Shown here in pieces: positions 8,797 to 17,243 of a DNA stretch of 64,000 bases (positions are counted from its first letter, which is position 1; each line of letters begins with the position of its first letter). The notes beneath the pieces were generated by a model. That model saw only the letters and a program-made list of their open reading frames with translations, was not told the origin of the DNA and ran no database searches. Made by a program: the position numbers and the translations under genes. The DNA is taken from assembly GCA_017407125.1 (NCBI GenBank), contig JAFQXE010000021.1, forward strand, positions 37,968-101,967, written 5' to 3'. The DNA comes from Thermoguttaceae bacterium (GTDB lineage: Bacteria; Planctomycetota; Planctomycetia; Pirellulales; Thermoguttaceae).

Positions 8797-9555
8797 GTGA
8801 GAATGGAAGAATCCGAATTCACGCTGAACGCTGATCGCGTTGCGATTGCTGGAGTAGACGAATCGGTTCGCCCTGAACAGCTATCAGGGTTAAGCCGCAA
8901 ATACCCGTTTGTCGAGTGGTCTGTGCTGCATAGCGGCAAAACAAAGCCGCTGGCGGGCTTTCCCTCAATTGAATGGATTCGCGACCTGGTTGAAGAATCA
9001 AAACGGTTTCAGACCGAAACGGGCAGTCCGATGAAGCTTTCTGTTCATCTGTGTGAATTGTCCGTCAAAGGGCTGATTCGCGAGGAAGAATTTTATCCAT
9101 ATTTTGAACCGATATTGGAGTTTCTTCCTCATTTCCAGCGAATGCAGCTCAACGCGATTTTTGAACATCTCACCGCCTATTGGAACTCCTTGCCGGAAAA
9201 GCTCCGGAAGCTTCCCTGTTCGCCGCAAATTATTATCCAGTACAACGGGAAGGATGAGAACAAAGCGATTTACAAGATGCTTTGTAAAGAGGGGTTTGAT
9301 ACGGTTTTTCTTCACGACCGTTCCAACGGTCAGGGGGTAGAGCGCGAATGGCTGCCGCCGGAAGGCACGTACTGCGGCTACGCCGGCGGTCTGAAACCGG
9401 AAACGCTCGAAGAGAGTCTGTCAGCCATTGCCCGCGTTACGAACGGACATCCCATTTACCTTGATCTTCAATCGGGAGTGCGCGAAAATGGTCTGTTTTC
9501 TCTCGCCAGAGCGGAACAGGTTCTGAAAATTGCTCAGAGATGGATTAAACAATAA
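8797..9555 (+). CDS. TIM-barrel protein resembling phosphoribosylanthranilate isomerase
   Basis: 252 residues from a GTG start; an ATG two codons later (8803) is equally possible. Alternating strands and helices fit a TIM barrel. The last third (YCGYAGGLKPETLEESL, then IYLDLQSGVRENG) recalls the end of PRA isomerase, where the AGGL and D.SSGVE loops bind phosphate. The N-terminus lacks the canonical K(I/V)CG motif, so catalysis of the tryptophan step is doubtful, and no other trp gene is nearby. Co-transcription with the xylanase is likely from the 9-bp gap. Confidence 0.6.
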   Translation: MRMEESEFTLNADRVAIAGVDESVRPEQLSGLSRKYPFVEWSVLHSGKTKPLAGFPSIEWIRDLVEESKRFQTETGSPMKLSVHLCELSVKGLIREEEFYPYFEPILEFLPHFQRMQLNAIFEHLTAYWNSLPEKLRKLPCSPQIIIQYNGKDENKAIYKMLCKEGFDTVFLHDRSNGQGVEREWLPPEGTYCGYAGGLKPETLEESLSAIARVTNGHPIYLDLQSGVRENGLFSLARAEQVLKIAQRWIKQ

Positions 9556-9835
9556 TGTTCGACATGTTTGGACGCTCCCCCTCTTAATGGGGGGAGATTG
9601 AGGAAAGACCGTAAAATGCGCTCCCTGCCTTGTTTCTCTTGCCTCATCTTCCGTATTCCTGTCTTTTAAACGCCGTTTCATAACTTCATATTGAAAAATA
9701 CAGGAATTGCTGAATTTTTTCGGCGTCCCCCTTGTAAAAAACTGCTTTTTAATTTAATATATAATAAGTGAGTCGTTAAGATGACAGCGGCTTTATCATT
9801 TTTTCATTATTCATTTTTACCCTTATTCAACAACC

Positions 9836-11920
9836 ATGAACGCAATGTTATCAGCCTTTTCCTTTACCGCGGTAGACGGAGCGGTTTTTGCTCTGTTTAT
9901 TCTGGCGGTTCTGGTCATTAGTATTGTTATGAGTTTTATGGGCAAGAAGAAGGACGGCGCGGAGTCGTACTTCCTTGCTGGACGCGGTTTGCCGTGGTGG
10001 CTTATCGGCTTTTCGCTCATCGCAGCGAACATCTCAACAGAGCAGTTTATCGGCATGTCCGGCAACGCGTCGCAATGCACCGGTTTGGCGATTGCTTCTT
10101 ACGAATGGATTGCCGCCATTTCTCTGGTTTTCGTCGCCTTTGTCTTCGTTCCGATGTTCCTTCGCTGTGGAATTTACACAATTCCTCAGTTCCTGGAATA
10201 CCGTTACAACAAACTGGCGCGAACGCTCATGTCGTTGAGCATGATCGTTATTCTGTGCGCTGTTACGATTTCGGTCGTTATCAACTCCGGCGCTTTGACG
10301 ATTGACGTTCTGTTCTCCGGAATGAGCGTTTTCGGCATCCCGATTAACATTGTAACAGCCGGCTGGTTCATCGGCATTTTGGCGGCGGTTTACGTCTTTA
10401 CCGGCGGTTTGAAAGCCTGCGCCTGGGCAGACCTCCTTCAGGGATCGGGCTTGCTTCTGGGCGGATTTATCATCATGCTGGTTGCGTTCAACACGTTTGC
10501 ACAGAAAGACGTTGCTGAACTGGGCATCACCCCGGATCACACTCGTCCGGCTGTCTATCAGGGCAAAGACCTGACTGAAGGCGTTACTGCTGAAACCCAA
10601 GTCTGGAAGAAATTCACAACGGTCAACCAGGACAAGCTTCACATGGCTCGTCCGAATAACGACCCGAACATCGTTTGGACGACTCTGCTGCTGGGCATCT
10701 GGATTCCCAACCTGTACTACTGGGGACTCAACCAGTACATTATGCAAAGAACCCTCGGCGCCAAGTCGCTGGCTGAAGGACAAAAAGGCATCGTTTTTGC
10801 CGCCGCCATGAAACTGGCAATTCCGTTTATTATCGTCTTCCCCGGCATTATCGCGTTCAACCTGTATCATCAAGACATGGCAAAACAGGCGGAATCGGAC
10901 AAGTCCGCCAACGCCGATACGTGGGTTCTGTTTGAATCTATTAAAGACAAGGCTTCTGAAGAAAAGAGAGTTTTTAAGTTCGACCAGGACTTTGCGAACC
11001 TCAATACTCAAAAGGCTGAACAGGTTCTGACTTACAACGCGGCTGTCAAAAATGTCAAGGTTGACGACCTGCTGGCTGCTCAAAAAGATTATTTAGACGC
11101 CGAAGGCAAAGCGACCCCCGCCGCCTTGTACATGGCGAACTCGGAACTGCTGAATCAGTGCGCCGCTGAAGATTACCCGGCAGACATGGCGCCGATGGCT
11201 AAATACACGCGCCGTCTGCAGGAAAACTTCGGATTGGTTACACCGACGTATCCGGTTCAGAAAGAACTGGTTGGTTACAAGTTCGACGCTGCGTTCCCGA
11301 TGCTGCTCCGCAATTTGAACATTCCCAACGGCTTGCGCGGATTCGTTCTGGCGGCTCTGCTGGGCGCGGTTATCAGCTCGCTGGCGTCCATGCTCAACGC
11401 GGCTTCTACCATCTTCACGATGGATATTTACAAGGAATACATTCACAAGAACGCCTCTGAGGGCGGCTTGGTGTTTATCGGACGCGTTTGCGTTGTGTTG
11501 GCAATGATCGCCGGCTGTATGATCAGCCCGATTCTGTCAGACCCGCGCTTTGGCGGCCTGTTCAAGTTCATTCAGGAATTCCAGGGATTCATCTCTCCCG
11601 GCATTCTCGCCATCTTTATCGTCGGTTTGATGTTCTCCCGAACCCGAGGCGCTTACGGCGTTTTGGGCTTGCTGGCGTCGCCGATTATTTACGGCGCTTT
11701 GATGCTGGTCATTCCAGAAGTCAACTTCCTCAACCGAATGGCGATTACGTTCGTTTCGATTACCGTTTTGCTGTCGATTCTGACGATCGTCATGCCGTCG
11801 GCGGAAGCAAGAGCGCTGCCTCGCAACGACGAGATCGAACTGGTCAACTCCAAGGGCGCGATCCTCGCCGGCGTTCTGGTCTGCATCGCGACCATTTCGC
11901 TGTACTGCGTCTTCTTCTAA
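9836..11920 (+). CDS. Sodium/solute symporter (SSS family)
   Basis: 694 residues with about 14 predicted membrane segments. Signature regions include ESYFLAGRGLPWWLIGFSLIAANIST near the N-terminus and IISSLASMLNAASTIFTMDIYKEY (written here as ISSLASMLNAASTIFTMD) around residue 510. These are standard for SGLT-like sodium symporters. An unusually long soluble loop (about 220-300 and 355-490) sits between helices. The substrate is probably a sugar or other organic solute; the sequence does not decide. It is a single gene with its own terminator. TTGTAA at 9732 with AT-rich sequence 17-22 bases later is a likely but imperfect promoter. Confidence 0.9.
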   Translation: MNAMLSAFSFTAVDGAVFALFILAVLVISIVMSFMGKKKDGAESYFLAGRGLPWWLIGFSLIAANISTEQFIGMSGNASQCTGLAIASYEWIAAISLVFVAFVFVPMFLRCGIYTIPQFLEYRYNKLARTLMSLSMIVILCAVTISVVINSGALTIDVLFSGMSVFGIPINIVTAGWFIGILAAVYVFTGGLKACAWADLLQGSGLLLGGFIIMLVAFNTFAQKDVAELGITPDHTRPAVYQGKDLTEGVTAETQVWKKFTTVNQDKLHMARPNNDPNIVWTTLLLGIWIPNLYYWGLNQYIMQRTLGAKSLAEGQKGIVFAAAMKLAIPFIIVFPGIIAFNLYHQDMAKQAESDKSANADTWVLFESIKDKASEEKRVFKFDQDFANLNTQKAEQVLTYNAAVKNVKVDDLLAAQKDYLDAEGKATPAALYMANSELLNQCAAEDYPADMAPMAKYTRRLQENFGLVTPTYPVQKELVGYKFDAAFPMLLRNLNIPNGLRGFVLAALLGAVISSLASMLNAASTIFTMDIYKEYIHKNASEGGLVFIGRVCVVLAMIAGCMISPILSDPRFGGLFKFIQEFQGFISPGILAIFIVGLMFSRTRGAYGVLGLLASPIIYGALMLVIPEVNFLNRMAITFVSITVLLSILTIVMPSAEARALPRNDEIELVNSKGAILAGVLVCIATISLYCVFF

Positions 11921-11937
11921 TTTAAGAAATGTAACAC

Positions 11938-11977
11938 AACGGCAAGACGGCTTTGCGTCGCCTTGCCGTTTTTTTTA
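11938..11977 (+). terminator. Terminator after symporter gene
   Basis: Stem AACGGCAAG (11938-11946) with CTTGCCGTT (11962-11970), followed by a run of nine T. Located 17 bp after the symporter stop. Confidence 0.92.
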
Positions 11978-12042
11978 TTCTTTTTTGGGTTTCCTGTTAT
12001 GTTTTTTTATAAAAATCGTATTATATATATGGAGGTATTAAA

Positions 12043-12220
12043 ATGAAAAAAAATCAACAATGACGAAGAAAAATTCCCAAAGCGAGATCCTTGGTGGCGT
12101 ATCACTGCAAACGATCTCGAAGGCTGTATAGTAGTGTTGTTTCTTATGTTTATATTGATTATATTGTCGCTTTTCTTAATAGTTATGATCCTTTCAGAGC
12201 TTCATATTATCAATGTTTAA
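12043..12220 (+). pseudogene. Small membrane protein broken by a frameshift in an A8 run
   Basis: GGAGG (12031-12035) and ATG (12043) are followed by eight A and then a stop after six codons. Removing one A joins the start to a frame of 58 residues that begins MKKINNDEEKFPKRDPWWR and ends in a 25-residue hydrophobic segment (about 30-54), stopping at 12218-12220. Ribosome site, start and membrane-protein composition fit a real gene. The lost frame may be a sequencing error, a true pseudogene, or slippage on the A-run (transcriptional or phase-variable). Similarly small membrane proteins occur at 34145 and 49872-50769, but I see no clear homology. Confidence 0.5.
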
Positions 12221-12279
12221 TGAATACGCTCTCCAATCGCCGCCTTAAACGCTTGAGATTTTAAAAATAATTAAAAAAT

Positions 12280-12337
12280 CGGACGGGAATCGTGGCGTAG
12301 CTAACGTAGTTAGCGTCGTCGCCACATTCCCAGTCCG
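12280..12337. repeat. Strong 58-nt hairpin element
   Basis: Arms pair CGGAC with GTCCG, GGGAAT with ATTCCC and GTGGCG with CGCCAC, each separated by at most one unpaired base, around an inner palindrome CTAAC-GTA-GTTAG. There is no T-run, so it is not a simple terminator. It is followed by TCTGCG-type short repeats (12337-12379). Confidence 0.7.
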
Positions 12338-12434
12338 TCTGCGTATTCTGCGAGGAGTCTGCGTACTCTGCGTTCTCTTTCCTATATAATGATTTCATGC
12401 GCCCCAAAATTCTTTGAAAATATTTCGCGTCCTC

Positions 12435-12462
12435 TGTACAAATCCCGGTTTAATGTTATAAT
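12435..12462 (+). promoter_or_regulatory. Possible promoter of hemB
   Basis: TGTACA (12435-12440), 16-bp spacer, TATAAT (12457-12462). The -35 box is weak. It would give a leader of about 155 nt before the hemB ATG. Confidence 0.4.
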
Positions 12463-12623
12463 TAATATATAATTGATTTGCTTCGCGCAAATTGCTGTTT
12501 TTCGGGAGTTTTCTTTTGCCAGAGTTTTTGTCCTCTGCAGAAGAATTCCCTTTACCGTCAACCGTTCCCTCATTTTGCCGACAGGCGGAATTCGGGGAAC
12601 ATACAAGATTTCAGGCGTCCATA

Positions 12624-13601
12624 ATGATTAACATGCGTCGACTGCGGTTTAATCCCGCGGTTCGTTCTTTAGTTCAGGAATACTCGCTGGATTCCAGCAA
12701 AATGATTCTCCCACTGTTCGTTCGAGAAGGAACGGGAATTAAACAGGAAATCGGCTCCATGCCGGGACAGTTCCAGATGTCGCTGGACGTATTCAAAGAG
12801 AAAATTCGTCAGCTGTCGGATTTGAATATCGGCGGCGTGATTCTCTTTGGAATTCCAGACGTCAAAGACGAGGTCGGGTCAGACGCGATGTCGGACAGCG
12901 GCATCATTCCCCGCGCCATTGAAGCGGCGAAATCGGTCAACGACAAAATGCTTATTGTTACAGACGTCTGCTTTTGCGAGTACACGTCGCACGGGCATTG
13001 CGGCTGTATCGGAGACGTCGGCGGGCGGAAAGAGGTCGACAACGACAAGACGCTGGACATGATCGCTCGTCAGACGCTGGCGCACGCTCGCGCTGGCGCA
13101 GACATGGTTGCCCCGTCCGGCATGATGGACGGCATGATCGGAACGATGAGAACCGCCTTGGACGCGTCCGGGTTCGCTCATTTGCCGATTATGTCCTATT
13201 CCGCCAAGTACGCCAGCGCGTTCTACGGCCCGTTTAGAGAAGCGGCGGAATCAGCCCCGAAGTTCGGCGACAGGCGCTCTTATCAAATGGATATAAAAGC
13301 CGGAATCGGTCAGGCGATGCGGGAAATTCAGCTCGACATCGACGAAGGCGCGGACATCGTCATGGTCAAGCCGGCGTTGGCGTATCTGGACGTTATCCGA
13401 CTGGCGAAAGAACGGTTTCCCGACCTGCCGCTGGCGGCGTACAACGTTTCTGGAGAATACTCAATGGTTAAGGCGGCGGCGCAGCTGGGCTGGATTGACG
13501 AACGGCGAATTGTGGAAGAGTCGTTGATCGCTATCGCCCGCGCCGGGGCGTCAATTGTTATCACGTACTGGGCGGAAGACGTCGCTCGATGGGAGAAATA
13601 A
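12624..13601 (+). CDS. hemB: Porphobilinogen synthase (delta-aminolevulinate dehydratase)
   Basis: Condenses two 5-aminolevulinate molecules in haem/tetrapyrrole synthesis. From the ATG at 12624 the protein has 325 residues, normal for HemB, and begins MINMRRLRFNPAVR like its homologs. The frame extends upstream to a TTG at 12492, but those 44 residues are unlike HemB. The zinc-site cysteines are present (C116, C118, C126 in DVCFCEYTSHGHC), so this is the zinc-type enzyme. The two active-site lysines are K195 (YSAKYAS) and K249 (MVKPA). The next gene begins 2 bp after the stop. Confidence 0.96.
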   Translation: MINMRRLRFNPAVRSLVQEYSLDSSKMILPLFVREGTGIKQEIGSMPGQFQMSLDVFKEKIRQLSDLNIGGVILFGIPDVKDEVGSDAMSDSGIIPRAIEAAKSVNDKMLIVTDVCFCEYTSHGHCGCIGDVGGRKEVDNDKTLDMIARQTLAHARAGADMVAPSGMMDGMIGTMRTALDASGFAHLPIMSYSAKYASAFYGPFREAAESAPKFGDRRSYQMDIKAGIGQAMREIQLDIDEGADIVMVKPALAYLDVIRLAKERFPDLPLAAYNVSGEYSMVKAAAQLGWIDERRIVEESLIAIARAGASIVITYWAEDVARWEK

Positions 13602-13603
13602 AA

Positions 13604-14995
13604 ATGCCAAAGACTGTTATACTCGTTTCAATCGCTCATTTGCGAGAACAGGATTTATCTCGATTGCCCAACTTGGTCAAGGCGTGTCAAAAGGGACAAA
13701 CGGTTACTCTCAAGCCGACGTTTCCGTGCGTTACATGTCCGGTTCAGGCGAACATGACAACCGGCAAACTGCCCAACAAACACGGCATCGTCGGGAACGG
13801 GCTGTACTATCGCGACCGTCATTTTCTGGAAATGTGGACGGGCGACAACTCCGTTATTGAAACGCATCAGATTTGGGACGTTCTGGAACACAGCCAACAG
13901 GAAATCGAGTCCGCCGTCTGGATGCCGCTTCATTCCAAGTTCTGCGAGGCGGACTACGTCTGCACGCCGGCGCCGATTCACAATCCGGACGGGTCGGAAA
14001 CGCTGTGGTGCTGGTCGCGCCCGGAATCGCTTTATGGTATGCTGCGAGACAAGTACGGCGATTTCCCGCTTATGAACTGGTGGGGGCCGATGTCCAACAT
14101 CGTTTCGGATACGTGGTCGGTGGATTCCGCCATTTATCTTGCTCAAACGCAGCGACCGTCGTTTTTCTACATCTATCTGCCGCATACCGATTACGAATCC
14201 CAGAAGTTCGGACCGGACAGTCCGCAGATGATGGCGTCTCTCGACAAATACAACGATTTAATCGGCAAGCTTGTTGATGAAATGACCGCCGTTTACGGAG
14301 AGGAAAACCTCGTTTGGCTTTTCGCGGGCGAATATTCCATCGTTCCCGTCGATCATGTAACGTATCCCAACCGGATTTTGCGCGACGCCGGTTTGCTGAA
14401 AACGATTTCAGAATCCAGCGTTCCCAACCCGCACGTTCATCACGTTTCCGGCATGCCTCAAAAAGAGCTGACGGGAAAAGAAGAACTCATCGACTTTGCC
14501 AACACGCCGGCGTTTGCCGCGGCGGATCATCAGTTTTCGCACGTGTATCTGCAAGACCGCAGCCCAGAGAATGTTACAAAAGTCGCTCAGCTGTTTGAGG
14601 GGAAAGAAGGATTTGACGACGTCGTTTACGGCGACCGTCTGACCGATTTCGGACTCAATCACGAACGAACCGGCGACCTGGTTTTGGTTTCCGCGCCGAA
14701 CTCTTGGCAGGCGTATTATTACTGGCTCGACGACGCCAACGCGCCGTCGTTCGCCCATACGGTTGACATTCACCGCAAACCCGGCTACGACCCGTGCGAG
14801 CTGTTTTTCGATCCCGTCATTCGCGGCATTCCAACGGACGCTTCGCTCATTAAAGGCTCTCACGGCGCTCCCGCCAGAGAAGACAATCAGAAGTCCGTTC
14901 TGGCGGCGTCTGAAAACGTTACGTCAGAAACGGAACTCGCCGACGTTGACGTTTTCGAAATCGTCATGAAAGCCTACGGGTTTGACAGTTACTGA
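13604..14995 (+). CDS. Alkaline phosphatase superfamily protein (type I phosphodiesterase/nucleotide pyrophosphatase)
   Basis: The start at 13604 is preferred because GGGAG (13591-13595) lies 8 bases upstream, inside the end of hemB. A slightly earlier ATG (13589) would overlap hemB by 13 bp. The N-terminal block TFPCVTCPVQANMTTGKLP, then HGIVGNG, carries the metal-site and Thr nucleophile pattern of the phosphodiesterase/pyrophosphatase branch. HTDYESQKFGPDSP and GSHGAPAREDN supply further metal ligands. No signal peptide is present, so it is cytoplasmic. The substrate is unknown; homologs hydrolyse nucleotide-sugar or phosphodiester bonds. Tight spacing implies cotranscription with hemB. 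Confidence 0.85.
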   Translation: MPKTVILVSIAHLREQDLSRLPNLVKACQKGQTVTLKPTFPCVTCPVQANMTTGKLPNKHGIVGNGLYYRDRHFLEMWTGDNSVIETHQIWDVLEHSQQEIESAVWMPLHSKFCEADYVCTPAPIHNPDGSETLWCWSRPESLYGMLRDKYGDFPLMNWWGPMSNIVSDTWSVDSAIYLAQTQRPSFFYIYLPHTDYESQKFGPDSPQMMASLDKYNDLIGKLVDEMTAVYGEENLVWLFAGEYSIVPVDHVTYPNRILRDAGLLKTISESSVPNPHVHHVSGMPQKELTGKEELIDFANTPAFAAADHQFSHVYLQDRSPENVTKVAQLFEGKEGFDDVVYGDRLTDFGLNHERTGDLVLVSAPNSWQAYYYWLDDANAPSFAHTVDIHRKPGYDPCELFFDPVIRGIPTDASLIKGSHGAPAREDNQKSVLAASENVTSETELADVDVFEIVMKAYGFDSY

Positions 14996-15018
14996 AAAGC
15001 ATAATGTAACAGTTTATT

Positions 15019-16353
15019 ATGAAGTTATGCTGGCGTTTCATACTGACGTTTATTATCGCAATTGCAGTAGAAATACTTGGAATTGTCAGCATACTTTTAA
15101 TCGATAAACCCAAGGTGTCGCATTCAAGACTGGCTTCTGTTCCAAAATCGATATTTTTTGAAGCTGGATACTTGGGACAGTCGTTTTCTTCAAAAGAGAA
15201 TGGCATACTGGTTTGGCATTCGGAGAACTATACCAATCCTCTTATATATGACGATATCTACATCTTCGATTTACAGAACCCAAAAGAGGCTGTGAAAATA
15301 CCGCTTAAGAGTTTCTTTGACGACCTAAACAGCGTGGAAGAAATTGAAATAGACGTTTGTTCAACGTCTCCGAGCGGGCGATATTTTGCAATGATCGCTA
15401 AGAATGAGAAACGGTCTTTTTTGGTTGTCGCATCGTACGACAAAGAAAGTCGAACCGTTAGCCTTGTCAGCAAATTTGAGATTAACAATTCTTATACAAA
15501 TATCTGCTGGACAGACGATGAAAAGAAACTCGTCTTGTACAATTCGTACCCGTCGAGCGCCGCTCAGGATCGCAGAATCGTTCTTTATAATTGCGAGAAA
15601 AAGATGTTTGAAGCGGCGACGAATCTTGACCAATTCCAAAATCGCAAAGCTATGATGGTGGACATAGCGGTTCAAAACAATGCGGAATCGGTTTTGATTG
15701 CTTTTGATTCCGGACAAATAATATCCTGGCGTCCAGCAACTGACGAAATTGAGGAAATCCATAGTTTTAAAATTGACGGCAAGATCCAACGCGCCAAATT
15801 TAACAGCGACGGAACTCTGCTGGCGGCTTGTATTATGGACGGTTATCTTGACGAAGGCTTTCCCAATCTCCATTTTCAAATTCTGGATTTGCAAAACAAC
15901 GCGGTTGTGTACGAGAAGAGAGCGCCGCATTATATTATGTTCATTACGTGGTCGCCGGATTCTGCAACGCTGGCGTTCACTGACGAACTGGGTGTAACCA
16001 TTTTGAACTGCAAACCGATTCTTTTCTATTCCTCTTCCAGCGTTATTTTTGACGAGAACAAGGAAGATAATATCGCCGACATTAGTTATAAAAGAGAGAT
16101 TTTCCCGATACCTAAAGAGTATGCCAAAAAATTTCCCGGCGAACATGTCTATAGAACGCTCAACCGGTTTACAGATAATTGCGTTATCAATCTATACGAT
16201 AACAAGAGCGGATATATAGCGTACTATGCCCAAAACAGTCCCGTGGCGCGACCAGGTTCTCGCGCTTTTGTACGCCCATGCTCAATTGAAGATATTAACG
16301 ATAAAGATAACTTCTATGGCGAATTTGTATTATTAAAAGTTGATATAAGATAA
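15019..16353 (+). CDS. Membrane-anchored WD40-like beta-propeller protein
   Basis: 444 residues. A hydrophobic N-terminal segment (about 6-28) with no clear cleavage site probably anchors it. The rest shows repeating four-strand units with typical propeller phrases: STSPSGRYFAMI, CWTDDEKKLVLY, KFNSDGTLLAACIMD, TWSPDSATLAFTD. No enzymatic motif is visible. It is probably an extracytoplasmic interaction module. It sits alone between the phosphodiesterase-like gene and purE. Confidence 0.7.
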   Translation: MKLCWRFILTFIIAIAVEILGIVSILLIDKPKVSHSRLASVPKSIFFEAGYLGQSFSSKENGILVWHSENYTNPLIYDDIYIFDLQNPKEAVKIPLKSFFDDLNSVEEIEIDVCSTSPSGRYFAMIAKNEKRSFLVVASYDKESRTVSLVSKFEINNSYTNICWTDDEKKLVLYNSYPSSAAQDRRIVLYNCEKKMFEAATNLDQFQNRKAMMVDIAVQNNAESVLIAFDSGQIISWRPATDEIEEIHSFKIDGKIQRAKFNSDGTLLAACIMDGYLDEGFPNLHFQILDLQNNAVVYEKRAPHYIMFITWSPDSATLAFTDELGVTILNCKPILFYSSSSVIFDENKEDNIADISYKREIFPIPKEYAKKFPGEHVYRTLNRFTDNCVINLYDNKSGYIAYYAQNSPVARPGSRAFVRPCSIEDINDKDNFYGEFVLLKVDIR

Positions 16354-16409
16354 GACGGGCGAACCAAACGCGAACCGAGATTTCTTCAGGTCATTTTTCC
16401 ATTGGCAGG

Positions 16410-16516
16410 CGGGGACGCCTGCGGTCGACGCGGACGTCGACCCTCCGAATCGCAAGCGCTCCCCCGAGATTATCGCTTGCGTAATTACTCATTCCGAATT
16501 CCGCATTACGAATTAA
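16410..16516. repeat. Palindrome cluster and ATTCCGN heptads before purE
   Basis: Short palindromes (AGGCGGGGACGCCT, GTCGACGCGGACGTCGAC, GCAAGCG...CGCTTGC) are followed by TCATTCC, GAATTCC, GCATTAC, GAATTAA in 7-base steps. The same heptad phrase occurs at about 7278-7305 and 22003-22024. Confidence 0.65.
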
Positions 16517-16531
16517 ACTTTCCCCCCTCTC

Positions 16532-16560
16532 TTGTAAAGAGTACATTATAGCGCTATAAT
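16532..16560 (+). promoter_or_regulatory. Promoter of purE
   Basis: TTGTAA (16532-16537), 17-bp spacer, TATAAT (16555-16560). Predicted start near 16567, leaving a leader of about 80 nt. Confidence 0.75.
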
Positions 16561-16648
16561 TAAATCAGAAGTTTGAGGACGGCGAACGGCGTCGGTTGTT
16601 CGCGTCCTTTATATAAACTATCACATCCGATTTTCACAACATACTATC

Positions 16649-17158
16649 ATGCCATCCGTATCAATTATAATGGGGTCCAGCAGCGACTGGTCCAAAATTA
16701 AGAATTGCGCTCTGATTCTCAAGGAATTCGGGGTCGAGTTCGACGTTCGCGTCTTTAGCGCGCACCGCACGCCCAAGGCGCTCGAAGCGTTTGTCAAGTC
16801 CGCGCCGGAACGCGGGGTCAAGGCGATCCTGGCTGCCGCCGGCGGCGCCGCTCATCTGGCGGGCGTTATCGCGTCCATGACCGTTCTGCCGGTTATCGGC
16901 ATTCCGGTTGAAACGAACCTTTGTGGCGGGCTGGATTCCATGCTGTCGATGATTCAGATGCCCGGCGACATCCCCGTCGCGACCGTTGGCGTCGGTTCCG
17001 GAGGAGCGAAAAACGCCGGTATTCTTGCTGTAGAAATTCTGGCTCTATCTGACCCGTCGCTGCTGGAAAAGCTCAATCAATACCGCGTCAAGATTGCGGA
17101 AAAAGTCAACGCCATGGACGAGAAGCTCCAGGAGACAATCAAGGAAGAGTTGGGCTGA
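16649..17158 (+). CDS. purE: N5-carboxyaminoimidazole ribonucleotide mutase
   Basis: 169 residues, the normal length for class I PurE. Signatures are SIIMGSSSDW at the N-terminus, FSAHRTPK, AAAGGAAHLAGV, and LSMIQMPGDIPVATV. They form the nucleotide-binding pocket and include the catalytic His of SAHRTP. It converts N5-CAIR to CAIR in purine synthesis. purK is not in the window. The gene stands alone and converges with the next gene, with TAG-bearing heptads directly after its stop. Confidence 0.95.
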   Translation: MPSVSIIMGSSSDWSKIKNCALILKEFGVEFDVRVFSAHRTPKALEAFVKSAPERGVKAILAAAGGAAHLAGVIASMTVLPVIGIPVETNLCGGLDSMLSMIQMPGDIPVATVGVGSGGAKNAGILAVEILALSDPSLLEKLNQYRVKIAEKVNAMDEKLQETIKEELG

Positions 17159-17163
17159 AGAGG

Positions 17164-17243
17164 GAATGGGAAGTAGGGAATAGGGAGTAGATATTAGAAC
17201 TAATCAATACTATTCCCTATTCCCTAAAACCTATTCCCTATTT
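17164..17243. repeat. Inverted pair of heptad arrays between convergent genes
   Basis: Left run: GGGAATG, GGAAGTA, GGGAATA, GGGAGTA (plus strand reads TAG). Right run: CTATTCC, CTATTCC, CTAAAAC, CTATTCC, CTATTTC (minus strand reads TAG). The two runs are inverted and can pair over about 15 bases. The stop codon of the minus-strand gene (17238-17240) lies inside the right run. Confidence 0.85.

Noticed and set aside
10034..11083. 349-codon frame opposite the symporter
   Set aside because: Shadow frame; the symporter has clear membrane segments and signatures.
12492..12623. 44-residue N-terminal extension of hemB from a TTG
   Set aside because: Unlike other HemB N-termini, and the internal ATG gives the normal length. 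It could still be the leader.
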